The notes beneath the pieces are model-generated. The model ran no database searches. It worked only from the letters and a program-made list of their open reading frames with translations, and was not told where the DNA came from. From the NCBI RefSeq assembly GCF_036898095.1, contig NC_090745.1, positions 87,188,748 through 87,252,747 on the forward strand: a stretch of 64,000 nucleotides of DNA, given 5' to 3'. Source of the stretch: Palaemon carinicauda. Its lineage: Eukaryota; Arthropoda; Malacostraca; Decapoda; Palaemonidae. The position numbers and the translations under genes are program-made. Positions 1-10,139 of this stretch are shown here, one piece after another; within the stretch, counting starts at the first letter, position 1, and every line of letters begins with the position of its first letter.

Positions 1-1
1 G

Positions 2-2017
2 AGAAGCTTCATCAATCGTGCAGACGTCCCCTCGAACGTTCCTGCTGCCGTAGCACAGGTCGTTCACCCTCATCGTAGGAAAGATGAGGTTGGTACGTTA
101 TCGCCGTCCTCCGATGAAGGTTCGGGTAGTGAAATCTGGCGTCACGCGTCCAGACCGCTCAAAAGATCGCACGCGGTTGTTCAGCGTCCAGAATTGCCTG
201 CACGTCCAAGCTGTAGTACGTGGTATACGCCAGAGAGTTTCCGTTCTCCCGATGTTTGCACGACTGCGAAACGCTCGGACCACGGTGTTCGTGTAGATAG
301 ATTACAGTCCGATTCAGAGTTAGTGTCTGTTGCTGAGGTTACTTTTGATGCTCCTCCACTTCCTTCAGACTGGCTTTCGTCACCCGAAAAGCGTGGTGAT
401 AGTGATATTGATATCCCTTTAGAAAAGGAGTCGAATGTGCGGACTAACGATCCTAAGTGGTCTATGCTTTTAGACATGAAACAACAGCTCTCGTCGTTCA
501 TGGAATCTTATCAACCAGCTGTTGGCAGTGCGATTGGGCGTCAGACGTCAGACCAGTTGTCGCACAGGCGGCCTGTGGTCTCTAGTGCTGACGTGTTATC
601 GCACAGGCGGTCTCCCATTCGCAGTGTTCAACAGTAGGTTGATATAGATGAGTCACATCAGAGAGTTGTTGCCAAACAAATATCGACTTCCGAATGTGAT
701 GAAGAACGCCGGCGTCGGCAAGTGGATGCAATGCGTCGCCGTGACGACTCTCAGCAGTCAAATCTTGACGCTATGAAGCGTCAGCGTCAACAGCAAGTAG
801 ACGCTAGGCGTCCACGGGACGACCATTACCAGTCTACTTATGACGGCATAGAGCGTCGGCGTCAACAGCAAGCGGACGCTAGGCGTCCACGCGGCGACAT
901 TCGGCAGTTGACTCCTGACACCAAGCGTCGTTTCATTCAACAGCAAGCGGACGCTAAGCGTCCACGTGACGACACACGGCAGTTAACCATTGACGTTGGG
1001 TGTCAACCAATCCATGGCGTCACACACCAGTCAACCTCTACCTCTCCTCTTCAGTTGGATACAGTTATTGATCATGGCAAGAGGTCTCATTCAGACTTGG
1101 ATCCTTCAGTTCAGGCTGCAGCAGTTGCTGCACTGCCAGAAGATGAACTTGAAGAGGATTTTGACATTGATGAACCTTTAGAGGCAGTTTCTGAGAATGA
1201 AGAAGACAAACATTATCAACATGCTGTTGATCTTAGGAAATTAATGCTAATTCTCACAGACCTTTTTCCTGAACATTTTACCCCTGTGGCCCCTCATTCT
1301 CCTCCATCGGAATTTATCTTAGGGACAGCATCTAAAGTGCCAGTTTATACTAAGATGGTACTTTCACGTTCTTCTAAATGAGCATTGAAGTTAATGGGTT
1401 CCTGGATGGACTCAAAGAGAACTATTGGCAAAACGGCATTTGCTTTTCCTCCCGCAAGATTGGCCTCTAAATCCAGTGTTTGGTACAAGACGGGTGAAGT
1501 GCTGGGCTTGGGATTTCCTTCTTCTGCCCAGGGAGATTTCTCGAGTTTGGTGGATTCTTCTCGTCGTCTGGCCTTAAGGAAAACAAAGGTATGGTGGTCA
1601 ATGGCAGAGTTCGACCATTTACTTAAGGGTTTGTTCAGGGCCTTTGAGGTGCTAAATTATCTAGACTGGTCTTTGGGAGCCTTAAGCAAGAGGGTCTCCG
1701 AAATGAAAGGCACGGACACTAGTGGCCTTGTTAATTTGATGTCCTGCATGGACAAAGGTGTGAGGGATGGCTCTAACGAGTTAGCTGCCCTGTTCATAGC
1801 TGGAATAATTAAGAAGAGGGCCACTATGTGTTCCTTTCTCTTGGCAGGAGTTTCGCCTTACCAGAAATCGGAGCTACTATTCGCTCCGTTTTCTGCTACT
1901 TTATTTCCACAAGAGTTGGTAGGGGAGGTTGCCACTGCTCTCACCCAGAAGGCCACTCATGATTTGGTGGCCAATACGGCCATGAAAGTTTTACCTTCTG
2001 CTTTTTTCGTCTCGTAA
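2..2017 (+). pseudogene. Gag-like protein of DIRS copy A
   Basis: One frame runs from base 2 to 2017, interrupted by stops at 635-637 and 1379-1381. The product would be the structural, nucleic-acid-packaging protein of the element. Visible parts: an acidic and serine-rich amino region, a conserved block near 455-500 (sequence around DPKWSMLLDMKQQLSSF) shared with copies B2 and D, a Gln/Arg/Asp-rich 25-residue repeat, and a hydrophobic carboxyl region from 1385. The start lies before the window. Gag identity is inferred from position before the reverse transcriptase and from similarity to the equivalent part of the other copies; there is no recognisable zinc knuckle. Confidence 0.75.
725..1024 (+). 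repeat. 75-bp in-frame tandem repeat in Gag (4 copies)
   Basis: Four units start at 725, 800, 875 and 950, an exact 75-base period that keeps the frame. Each encodes a 25-residue Asp/Arg/Gln-rich unit beginning DAMRR, DARRP, DARRP and DAKRP. The last unit decays. The equivalent position in fragment B1 holds about 79-bp repeats, so a tandem repeat here is a family trait. Confidence 0.85.
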
Positions 2018-2061
2018 ACCTAAGGAAAGTTCTACTGGGGTATGACCTTCTCAGTCCTTTC

Positions 2062-3209
2062 GTGGTAAATCTTCCGGAAGGGGTTCTTTCAAACAAGACG
2101 GGAGAAAACCTAGGAGCAGAGGAACCAAGACCGGCCGAGGTAGAGTCTGACTGCCCTATCCTTCAGACAGCAGTAGGTGCCAGGCTGAATTACTTCTGGA
2201 AGGCCTGGGAGAGGAATGGAGCGAACCCCTGGTCCGTCCAAGTGTTAAAGGAGGGTTACAAGATCCCATTCCTATCAATTCCTCCATTAGTCACAGATCT
2301 GGTGGATCTTTCACCCAAATACAGGGAGGGACCGAAGAAGCAAGCCATGCGGCTTCAGATGTCTCTATTATTAGAGAAACGAGCAATAGAGGAAGTGCAA
2401 GATGTAACATCTCCAGGGTTTTATAACCGACTTTTCTTAGTTCCCAAGAGTTCGGGGGAATGGAGACCGGTTCTGGACGTAAGTGTTCTAAATGGTTACG
2501 TCCAGAACACGACGTTTACGATGGAGACTCAGAAGACGGTTCTTGCGGCGGTAAGGAGGGGCGATTGGATGGTCTCAATACCTGTAGACCTCCAAGATAC
2601 CTACTGTATTTCCATATTCCAATTCATCCCAGCTGCAGACGTTATCTGAGATTCATGGACGAAAACAAGGTCTTCCAATTCAGAGCCCTTTGTTTCAGGC
2701 TCAGCACGGCTCCTCTATTATTCACCAAGGTCATGCTGAATGTAGCAGGCATGTTGCATTCGAGGGGAATCAGGGCCTCCTTGTACCTGGACGATTGGCT
2801 GATAAGAGCCTCCTCAGCCGATTGCTATTTGAAGGACCTAAGAATGACACTGGAATTAACCAAGGAACTGGGCCTCCTGGTGAGTTTGAAAAAATTGCAC
2901 CTGACTCCATCCCAGGAGATTCTTTATTTGGGGATGGAGATTCACAGTCCGAGTTTTCGGGCTTTTCCGTCGTCTGTGAGGATACAGTCAGCTCTCCAAA
3001 AAATCCAAACTTTTCTGAAGAAGGAACTCAGTTCCGTAAGGGAATGGATGAGCCTTCTGGGAACACTCTCATTAGAGAAGTTCGTGACTCTGGGGAGGTT
3101 GCATTTACGCCCCCTTCAGTTTCATCTCAATCGGCATTGGAAAAAAGGGGACAGTCTCGACAGGGAAAGCGTTTCCATCACGGACTCCATCAAGTCTCAT
3201 CTTCAGTGA
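2062..3209 (+). pseudogene. Reverse transcriptase of DIRS copy A
   Basis: The amino part is in the frame of 2062-2649 and contains the fingers region with SSGEWRPVLDVSVLN. The palm continues in another frame from about 2605, so one frameshift separates them. The catalytic YLDD box followed by WL is at 2784-2795, and the block ending LCFRLSTAP precedes it. YLDDWL and the following L-x-YLGM block are typical of DIRS reverse transcriptases. In the first palm motif the usual LDLKDA reads VDLQDT, so the first Asp is retained. A stop at 3207-3209 separates this segment from RNase H. Confidence 0.9.
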
Positions 3210-4216
3210 TGGAACAGCAAGCACAGACTGAAGGAAGGCTTGTCTTTACATCAGAAGAGCCCAGACCTCGTGTTGTGTTCCGACGCCTTAAACTCGGGGT
3301 GGGGGGCAACACTGGGGAAGAAGGAACTCTCGGGAGCGTGGACAGTGGAGCAAACAGCTCTCCACTTAAACCAAAGGGAGCTTTTGGCAATACATCTGGC
3401 CCTCAAAGGCTTCGAAAAGCATATCAGGGGCAAAGTAGTCCAAATCAATTTGGACAGCACTACAGCTCTGGCCTATATAACAAAGCAAGGCGGGACCCAC
3501 TCATGGACTCTGTACGAGATAGCAAGACCTCTTCTCATATGGGCAGAGGAAAGGAAAGTGACTCTTTTGACTCGGTTCATTCAGGGAGTCAACAAGGTGA
3601 GTGCAGACAGACTCAGCAGGAGGGGTCAGATTCTCCCCACAGAATGGATTTTACACCGAGACGTCTGCAAAAGTCTGTGGCGTTTATGGGGTCGTCCTCT
3701 CGTGGATCGCTTTGCAACAGTAAAGACAAAGAGACTGGAGTGTTACTGCTCACCAGTACCGGATCCCGAAGCCTTACACATAGACGCTTTTTTAATGAAT
3801 TGGTCGCACATGGAGGTTTAGGCTTTCCCCCATTCAATATTTTCTACAAAGTGATACAGAAGTTCGTATCCCACGAAGAAACCAGGATGACACTGATAGC
3901 TCCGTTCTGGCCGTCAAGGAGCTGGTTTCCAGAGGTACTGGAATGGATGGTAGATTTCCCGAGAAGCCTTCCCTTAAGACCAGATCTTCTCAGACAACCT
4001 CATTTGGCTCGAAACCACCTAAACCTCCGAGCTCTACGTCTGACTGCCTTCAGACTATCGAAAAACTTGTTAGAGCTAGAGGATTTTCGAAGAAGGCAGT
4101 CAAGGCTATTGCGAGAGCAAGGAGGTCTTCCACCATCAAGGTGTATCAGTCCAAGTGGGAGTTGTTCGGGGAGTGGTGTAGGGCTAACGCGATTTCTTCA
4201 TCCAGTACCTCTCTAA
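3210..4216 (+). pseudogene. RNase H and methyltransferase-like domain of DIRS copy A
   Basis: RNase H begins near 3264 (VLCSDALNSGWGATL), with the acidic residues of the fold at CSDA, the NQRELLA block and NLDSTTALAY. It is followed by DRLSR near 3604. The next domain starts VDRFAT near 3700 and continues through CSPVPDPEALHIDAF; a stop at 3819-3821 plus a 1-base loss then breaks the frame just before FPPF. After that, TLIAPFWPSRSWFPEVLEW reads in a different frame to 4216. DIRS elements are known to carry a Dam-like methyltransferase domain here; the FPPF box resembles an (N/D)PPY motif. Activity is not established. Confidence 0.8.
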
Positions 4217-5094
4217 CCCAGATAGCGGATTTCATCCTAGACCTTAGAAATAAACATAACTTCTTGTCCTCTACAATTAAAGGTTACAGAAGTATGTTGG
4301 CTACGGTTTTTAGGCATAGGAACTTAGACCTCTCCAATAATAAGGATCTGCAGGACTTGCTTAAGTCTTTTGATACCACCAAGAAAAGAAAATCAGCGCC
4401 TCTTGCCTGTAATTTGGATTTGGTGCTTAAATTTCTCATGAGTGACAGGTTTGAGCCTTTGCACTCTGCTTCTTTTAAGGATCTAACCTTGAAAACTTTG
4501 TTTCTGGTTAGCCTAGCCACTGCTAAAAGAGTAAGTGAAGTACACGCTTTAAGCAGGAACATTGGTTTTCGGGATGGAAAAGCCATTTGTTCCTTACAAC
4601 TGGGGTTTTTGGCCAAGAATGAGAATCCTATACGGCCATGGCCCAAATCCTTCGAGATCCCTAACCTTTATGATGTGGTGGGAGATGAGTTGGAGAAGGT
4701 GCTCTGTCCAGTAAGAGCATTACGGCTATATGTGGACAGAACGAAGAATCTGAGAGTCGGCTCAGACGCTCTATGGTGTGCAGTCCGAAAACCCTCACTG
4801 CCCATGTCAAAGAATGCCGTATCATTTTTCATTAGACTGTTAATTCGAGAAGCTCACGCCTAGTGTGATGAGGCGAACCAGAGGCTTCTTAAAGTAAAGA
4901 TACATGAAGTCAGAGCAGTAGCGACTTCAGTGGCTTTCAAACTGAATCGTTCTCTGTAAAGTTTGATGGATACGACCTTTTGGAGGAGTAAGTCAGTATT
5001 CGCATCTCATTATTTGAAACATGTTCAGACTCTTTATGAGGACTGTTATACGTTGGGTCCATTCGTAGCAGCGAATGCGATAGTAGTTGAGTGA
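3943..5094 (+). pseudogene. Tyrosine recombinase (integrase) of DIRS copy A
   Basis: The recombinase would insert the circular DNA copy by site-specific strand exchange. The amino domain spans about 4050-4380 (ARARRSSTIKVYQSKWELF, then TIKGYRSMLATVFRHR). The catalytic domain shows the first Arg in LATAKRVSEVH (about 4512-4545), the HxxR box HEVR at 4903-4914 and the nucleophile Tyr in HYLK at 5011-5013. Two in-frame stops interrupt it: TAG at 4861-4863 and TAA at 4957-4959. The frame ends at 5092-5094. It overlaps the methyltransferase-like frame by about 270 bases, as usual in DIRS. All readable catalytic residues are present although the frame is dead. Confidence 0.9.
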
Positions 5095-5480
5095 TCTACC
5101 ACTACGTTCCCTTTTCCTAATATCCCCTTTTCTATCTCTTGGAACTCGTAAAGTTATGGTTGTTTGTGGAGATTGGTCGTCAGTCTTCCGCAATCTTTTG
5201 TTTAGTCAGGTGGTCAATTTCTTCCTAGAGTGCACCCGGAACAAGGGTATTAGTTGAGGTCCTGTCATGTTATAGGTGGTTGTACCGTTTGACAGCTCCT
5301 AGGGATCATCAGCCCCGAGTGGATCGCTGGATCTCCTAAGGATAGCGGACGAAATGAGGCAGAGTATCATTGCTGTCAGCTTCCTTATCAGGTGAGAACC
5401 TCTTAAGTTATTATGTAATGCTTAATTGAATTTCCAAATATGTAGCTGTCTCTGACCCGCCACCAAGGGGGTGTCAATCA

Positions 5481-5803
5481 GCCATTCTTATATAACCAGC
5501 GGGTAAGTTTTATATTTAAAAATATTTTCATAATAAAATAAATTTTTGAATATACTTACCCGCTGGTTATATAAGTTAAAAACCTGCCCTCCTCCCCTCT
5601 AGAGACTATGAGGCATGGAAGATCTGAGGCTTGTGGGTATAGTTCTACCTGTGGTACCGCGAGGGCGCTGGTGTACACCTGGCATATCTACGATAGCGGC
5701 GCGAGATTTTGAAGTTTCTGCCAGGGCGTCAGGAGACTTTAGCCATTCTTATATAACCAGCGGGTAAGTATATTCAAAAATTTATTTTATTATGAAAATA
5801 TCA
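5481..5803 (+). repeat. Internal complementary region and right inverted terminal repeat of DIRS copy A
   Basis: 5481-5580 is a near-palindrome: TATATAACCAGCGGGTAAGT runs into an AT-rich centre and then its reverse complement. Its second half is complementary to the element's right terminus at 5748-5803, which again reads TTATATAACCAGCGGGTAAG. Its first half should be complementary to the left terminus, outside the window. In DIRS elements this internal region is thought to align the two ends when the DNA circle is made. No gene lies between the recombinase and the terminus. Confidence 0.85.
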
Positions 5804-6161
5804 TATTAGAAATTAAGATAAAAGTGTTCATTCCCTTATCCTCCTGACAAGGGGCAGTATGGATAGTAATATGAACATGTCGTTTTACTTTAGCCATACT
5901 TTTATAAACATCATATCATGGAAGGATATGCTGTAACCATCTGTCAAGTGACAGTATCCTAGCCTATATCCTGAAACTCACTTAATAGAAAGTGGATTAG
6001 AGTTAACACTTGCTCCTCCTAAGGTCCGAAGGCCGAGACATCCTAGGATTTTAAAACAACCATTTTGTTTATAGGGACTTTCTCCCTCTTAAGGATGTCT
6101 CTTATTAAAGGATTAGGGTTTATATCTGTGTAAGAAGAAATTGCAAAAATTTTCCTAATTA
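5804..6161. other. Non-coding stretch between DIRS A and Tigger
   Basis: No ORF of note. The segment at 5838-5880 (CCTCCTGACAAGGGGC...) resembles 21220-21260, so part of it is probably old repeat. The Tigger target TA is at 6160-6161. If ASNSD1 has a 5' non-coding exon it could lie here or further upstream; nothing in the sequence proves one. Confidence 0.5.
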
Positions 6162-6586
6162 CAGTGAACCCTCGTTTATCGCGGTAGATAGGTTCCAGAC
6201 CCGGCCGCGATAGGTGAAAATCCGCGAAGTAGTGACACCATATTTACCTATTTATTTAACATGTATATTTTTGCATCGATTATATTGATTATTCAGTACA
6301 GTATGTTGATTTTGTTATTACCAATATTTTACTTAATTTTTCTTAGGACTTCAAAATGAAATGTTTTTCTTTATGACGCCGCCTGAAACGACGGCGTCAT
6401 AAAGTACGCTCAGTAAACAACCACGCTCAGAACAAAGAAGGCATTTAACGCGCATGATGAAAGTGATAAATAATGATATTTACAGTAAAAGCTTTTAGAA
6501 AATATGTTATTACAAATATTATTTACCGTATCTATATAAAATCATACAGTACATACTGTACTTAGCAAAGCAGGAAAACAATTCAC

Positions 6587-6666
<80 letters not shown>
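6587..6666. repeat. (GA)n microsatellite in the Tigger left arm
   Basis: About 80 bases of almost pure GA. A matching (CT)n tract of about 54 bases sits in the opposite arm at 9319-9372, so both arms carry purine-rich GA when read toward the transposase. Confidence 0.95.
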
Positions 6667-6670
<4 letters not shown>

Positions 6671-6966
6671 TTTACGTACGTAAATGTAAATTTTAAACAA
6701 AAAAAATATGATAGGTTACAACATGTATACTCTTCAGACTTTTAAAACCTTCCCTTTAACTTAATGCATACAGTACTAAACTAAAACAGGCATAAATATT
6801 AAAATGTTAGAATATTAAAGTAAAAAATAAAGATTGTTACTGTACTCACCACGAAAGAAGTTGAAGAAAAACTTGAATGATGATGGCGATGAATTTGCTG
6901 CACAGTAGAAATGATGATGATGAAGCTGATGATGTCTTCTACTGTGCAGCCAATGATAGTAGTATT

Positions 6967-8846
6967 TTACGTCTCTTCAGACGGAGGTGTCTTTTCCTGG
7001 GACACCTCTTCAACTTCTTCCTGAGACACTTCTTCAATTTCTTCCGAAGGCGTAGTAGCAGGAGGAACTGGCTCTTTTTTGCGAGGCTGGAAGAACATTG
7101 TGATCGGAAGTTGCTGCCGCTGCTTCTTTTTTCGCTCTAAGAGCATCCTGTAGGGAGTCATGATGTCATCGACCTTGTTGGAGAATTGCATAGACCGAAC
7201 CATATCCTCGTCCCACTCTTGCAACATTTCTTTCAACTCCTTCACATGGTAGCAGGCCTTGGCAAGCCGTTCTAATGTTAAGCCCGTTTCTACGACATTT
7301 TCTTGGGTCTCTTCCTGCATTTCACTCTCTTCTTCACTTGCCGATTTCGTCAGGTTTCTAGGTCTGCGTCAGTTAGCGGCTGGGAATGGCAGTCCAACAA
7401 CTCGACGACGTCTTCAGTCGTCTTGTCGCCAAACCAGTCACCTCCAATTATGGCAGCCAACTGCACAGATTTCCGTATTGCAGAGTGTTGAATCTCAGCA
7501 AGTGTAAATCCCTCGTCGTCGTAAACAATTTGGGGCCACAACTTCTTCCAGCTCGCATTCACGGTTGCAGGTTTCATCTCTTGCAGTGCCTTCTGAATAT
7601 TCTTCAGGCACGTGGCTATGGTGTACTGCCGCCAGTACGCCTTCAAGTTAAAATCTTCATCCTCATCATCTTGGGCAGCATCCACACACGCAACGAGGTC
7701 CGCCAAGGTATTCTTTGTGTAGAGGGCCTTGAACGCCCTGATAACCCCCTGGTCCATCGGTTGAATTAATGACGTGGTATTGGGTGGCAGGAACTCAACC
7801 TGAATGCCCTCATGCGACAGATCAGTTGCGTGTCCACCAGCGTTATCCATAAGGAGAAGGATCTTGAATGGCAAGCCCTTCTCTACGAGATATTTGCTGA
7901 CTTGCGGGATGAAACACTGGTGGAACCAGTTGGAGGTCAGCATCTTCGTAATCCATGCTTTTGGATTATGCATCCAGTACACGGGAAGGAGATTCTTGTT
8001 TTTATTTTTCAAAGCGCGAGGATTTTTCGACTTATAAATAAGCCCCGGCTTTAGCAAAAATCCAGCAGCATTGCCACACATCACGAGGGTAACGCGATCC
8101 TTGAATGCTTTAAAGCCAGAGGCTTTGGCTTCTTCTTTGAACAGGAAAGTTCGCGACGGCATTCTCTTCCAAAACAAGCCGGTCTCATCCATATTAAAGA
8201 CTTGTTCCGGCTTGTATCCACCTTCGGCGATAATATTCTTGAACGTCTGGTTCACGTAAGTTTCAGCAGCGGCAGTGTCAGCGGAAGCAGCCTCGCCATG
8301 CAGGGAAACGCTTTTCAGGGCGAAGCGTTTCTGAAACTTCGCGAACCATCCTTTGCTGGCGGAAAAACGTTGTTTCTGACGCTGGGAATCAGTGGATGTC
8401 CCTGGTTGAGGTTCATCTACATCATCATCATCTTCAGCATGGTCGCCATCGTCGTCTTGAGGTTCCTTTGCCGCAAAATTCTCATACAAGCTCAAAGCCT
8501 TGGTTCGGATGGTGTTCGTATCCAAGGCTATGTTCTTCTTCCGGCAGTCGGCAATCCACACAGCTAAAGCACCTTCCATGCGTACGATCGTTTTATTATG
8601 CGTGGTAACGACTCGCTTCGCTGATCTGCTAAAGGTGATTGCAGCCGTCTTTCTAATGTTCGCCTCGTCCTTCTTGATATAGCGAACGGTGGATTCATTG
8701 ATTCTAAAATGACGGGCTGCGGACGCAAAACTTCTACCGTCTTTTAACATATCGAGAAGCGTCACCTTCTCAGCAATCGTCATCATCCTTCGGTGGCGTT
8801 TAGGCTCACTACCAGCCTTAGTAGAAGCAGAACGCTTTGGAGGCAT
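6967..8846 (-). pseudogene. Tigger transposase, one frameshift
   Basis: The main frame, 8846 down to 7350, gives 498 residues. In order: a psq-type helix-turn-helix at residues 22-60 (TIAEKVTLLDMLKDGRS, ARHFRINESTVRYIKK), a CENP-B-type DNA-binding region about 75-180 split by an acidic DDDGDHAEDDDD stretch, and a DDE-type catalytic domain. Catalytic Asp residues are D220 (FNMDETG), D334 (LLMDNAGGH) and D365 (LIQPMDQG), giving the DD30D spacing of pogo/Tigger. A 1-base shift near 7350 produces a stop; the carboxyl tail continues in another frame to 6967 with about 117 further residues, including PITMFFQPRKK. It would cut and paste the element at TA sites. With the shift the product lacks only its tail, so residual activity cannot be excluded. 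Confidence 0.95.
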
Positions 8847-9147
8847 TGTACAGTAGGGTTTAACAGAAAGTTTAACAAAATGTTCAACTTAAAACAGTCA
8901 CGCACAGCACAGATTAAAGTTCACAATAACTTAGCAACATCTACACAGCGATACGGCGGGAGACAAAGTGACTGCGGAAAGATGCTGCGGGTTGGAGAAG
9001 CGGTCAAAACACCAATCACAGGCTAGATTACAAAACTTGGGTTCTGATTCGTCATCTATCAGCGCTTGAACCAATTACAACCCGTCTTATATGCTACGTA
9101 GGTTACCAATTCAAAGTACAAGATACCCTGCGTACAGTATACTGTAC

Positions 9148-9317
9148 AGTAATAATAATAATAAATAATGATACTGTAATAATAATAATAATAATAATAA
9201 TAATGATAATAATAATAATAACAATAATAATTTTAATAACAACAACAATAATAATAATAATAATAACAATAATAATAATAGCTTTACGTACGCTATTTTA
9301 CGCTTTTGTTGTAGGAT

Positions 9318-9372
<55 letters not shown>
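9148..9372. repeat. (TAA)n-rich and (CT)n microsatellites in the Tigger right arm
   Basis: 9148-9282 is an interrupted TAA/ATA array and 9319-9372 a CT array. Long poly-Leu/poly-Ile and Ser-Leu reading frames across these are artefacts of the repeats. Confidence 0.9.
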
Positions 9373-9378
<6 letters not shown>

Positions 9379-9875
9379 TTATTCGAAATGTGATTTTTGC
9401 AACAAAGAATATTATTGGATGCAGTACTACGTACGTATACATACAAAAGATTCATGGAAAAGAAGCACATCCATTACATTTGTAGTACAGTAGTAGCCAA
9501 CAGCAGCCTTACACCATTCTAATATGGTATGACTGCATCTGATTTGCGTTTCATGTTCGATTTAATTTTACTACGTACTGTATACAGTACTGAATTATCG
9601 TATGATCAAATTCTCTTTTCATGTTTTATTTCTTTCTGTGCTTAATTATATGTCATATGTAATGCAATGAACAATCAGTAAGAGCAGATATTACTAATTA
9701 CAGTATTAATGGAATCACAGGTAACGAAATATCGTATTTGGGGTCTTCAGATATCGCGGTATTTTCGAAATTTCCGGAAAATCCGCGATATGCATATATA
9801 TATGGGTTATGAAAAAAATCCGCGAAGTGGTGAATCCGCGATGGTTGAACCGCGAAGTAGCGAGGGTTCACTGTA

Positions 9876-10085
9876 TACAAACCCGTTTCCTTTAAGTTAT
9901 ACTTCCCTCCTTATCCACCCCACAAGTATTAGGTAAAGGTCAAAGGACTTAGGTTTGTATACTGTAGTTAGGAAAGATAAATATTACTTTAAAAAAATTA
10001 TTACAGTGTATTTTAATTTTCAGGAAAGTGGCTATTAGAGTGTGAAAATTCCAGTCACAGTACAATCAGTACAGTATATGGAATA
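9876..10085 (+). promoter_or_regulatory. ASNSD1 leader with acceptor-like site, DIRS terminus remnant and minimal uORF
   Basis: About 210 bp between Tigger and the start codon. At 9951-10000 the sequence TTAGGTTTGTATACTGTAGT and what follows resembles the right terminus of DIRS family 2. It is followed by a TTTTAATTTTCAG acceptor ending at 10023, so the first coding exon may begin at 10024 and an upstream non-coding exon is likely. Just before the start codon is ATG-GAA-TAA at 10078-10086; its stop overlaps the main ATG as TAATG, an arrangement that can allow termination-reinitiation. No TATA box or initiator is evident. Confidence 0.5.
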
Positions 10086-10139
10086 ATGTGTGGCATTTGT
10101 TTTGTTTGCAGTTTTAATGAAACGGAAATTGATGAGTTG
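10086..10139 (+). CDS. ASNSD1: ASNSD1 coding exon 1 (residues 1-18)
   Basis: Encodes MCGICFVCSFNETEIDEL. The MCGIC start puts Cys at position 2, the nucleophile position of class II (Ntn) glutamine amidotransferases once Met is removed, which fixes this ATG as the start. The donor TTG/GTAAGTAT follows directly, phase 0. Short and too small to appear as an independent ORF; supported by its place in the family alignment before the RRGPD block of exon 2. Confidence 0.92.

Larger units (their letters stand above)
1..5803 (+). mobile_element. DIRS-type retrotransposon copy A (family 1), 5' end outside window
   Basis: A tyrosine-recombinase retrotransposon, missing only its left terminal repeat and the start of Gag, which lie before base 1. 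Order seen: Gag, reverse transcriptase, RNase H, methyltransferase-like domain, tyrosine recombinase, then an internal complementary region and the right inverted terminal repeat. This order, with no LTRs and with overlapping late frames, is the DIRS arrangement. Every reading frame has at least one stop or frameshift, so this copy cannot make its own proteins. The right border (about 5803) is set by comparing the terminus with its complement in the internal complementary region at 5481-5580. It lies upstream of ASNSD1, in the same orientation. Confidence 0.92.
6162..9873 (-). mobile_element. Full-length Tigger (pogo-type, Tc1/mariner superfamily) DNA transposon
   Basis: Terminal inverted repeats start CAGTGAACCCTCG at 6162 and end with the exact reverse complement at 9861-9873, flanked by TA at 6160-6161 and 9874-9875, the target duplication of this superfamily. 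Subterminal blocks such as ATCCGCGAAGT(A/G)GTG occur near both ends in inverted orientation. The 3.7-kb element encodes one transposase on the - strand. Both arms carry long (GA)n/(CT)n tracts, at about 6590-6666 and 9319-9372. Its right end is 212 bp upstream of the ASNSD1 start codon. One frameshift in an otherwise clean gene suggests recent arrival. Confidence 0.95.

Noticed and set aside
2690..4216. Single 508-residue protein overlapping the polymerase
   Set aside because: Only its last part (methyltransferase-like tail) is meaningful; the rest is a shadow frame of reverse transcriptase and RNase H.
5481..5580. Perfect-looking hairpin as a terminator or a separate foldback element
   Set aside because: Its two halves match the element's own termini, which identifies the DIRS internal complementary region.
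9111..9493. Poly-Leu and poly-Ile frames on both strands
   Set aside because: Produced by TAA and CT microsatellites within the Tigger arm.
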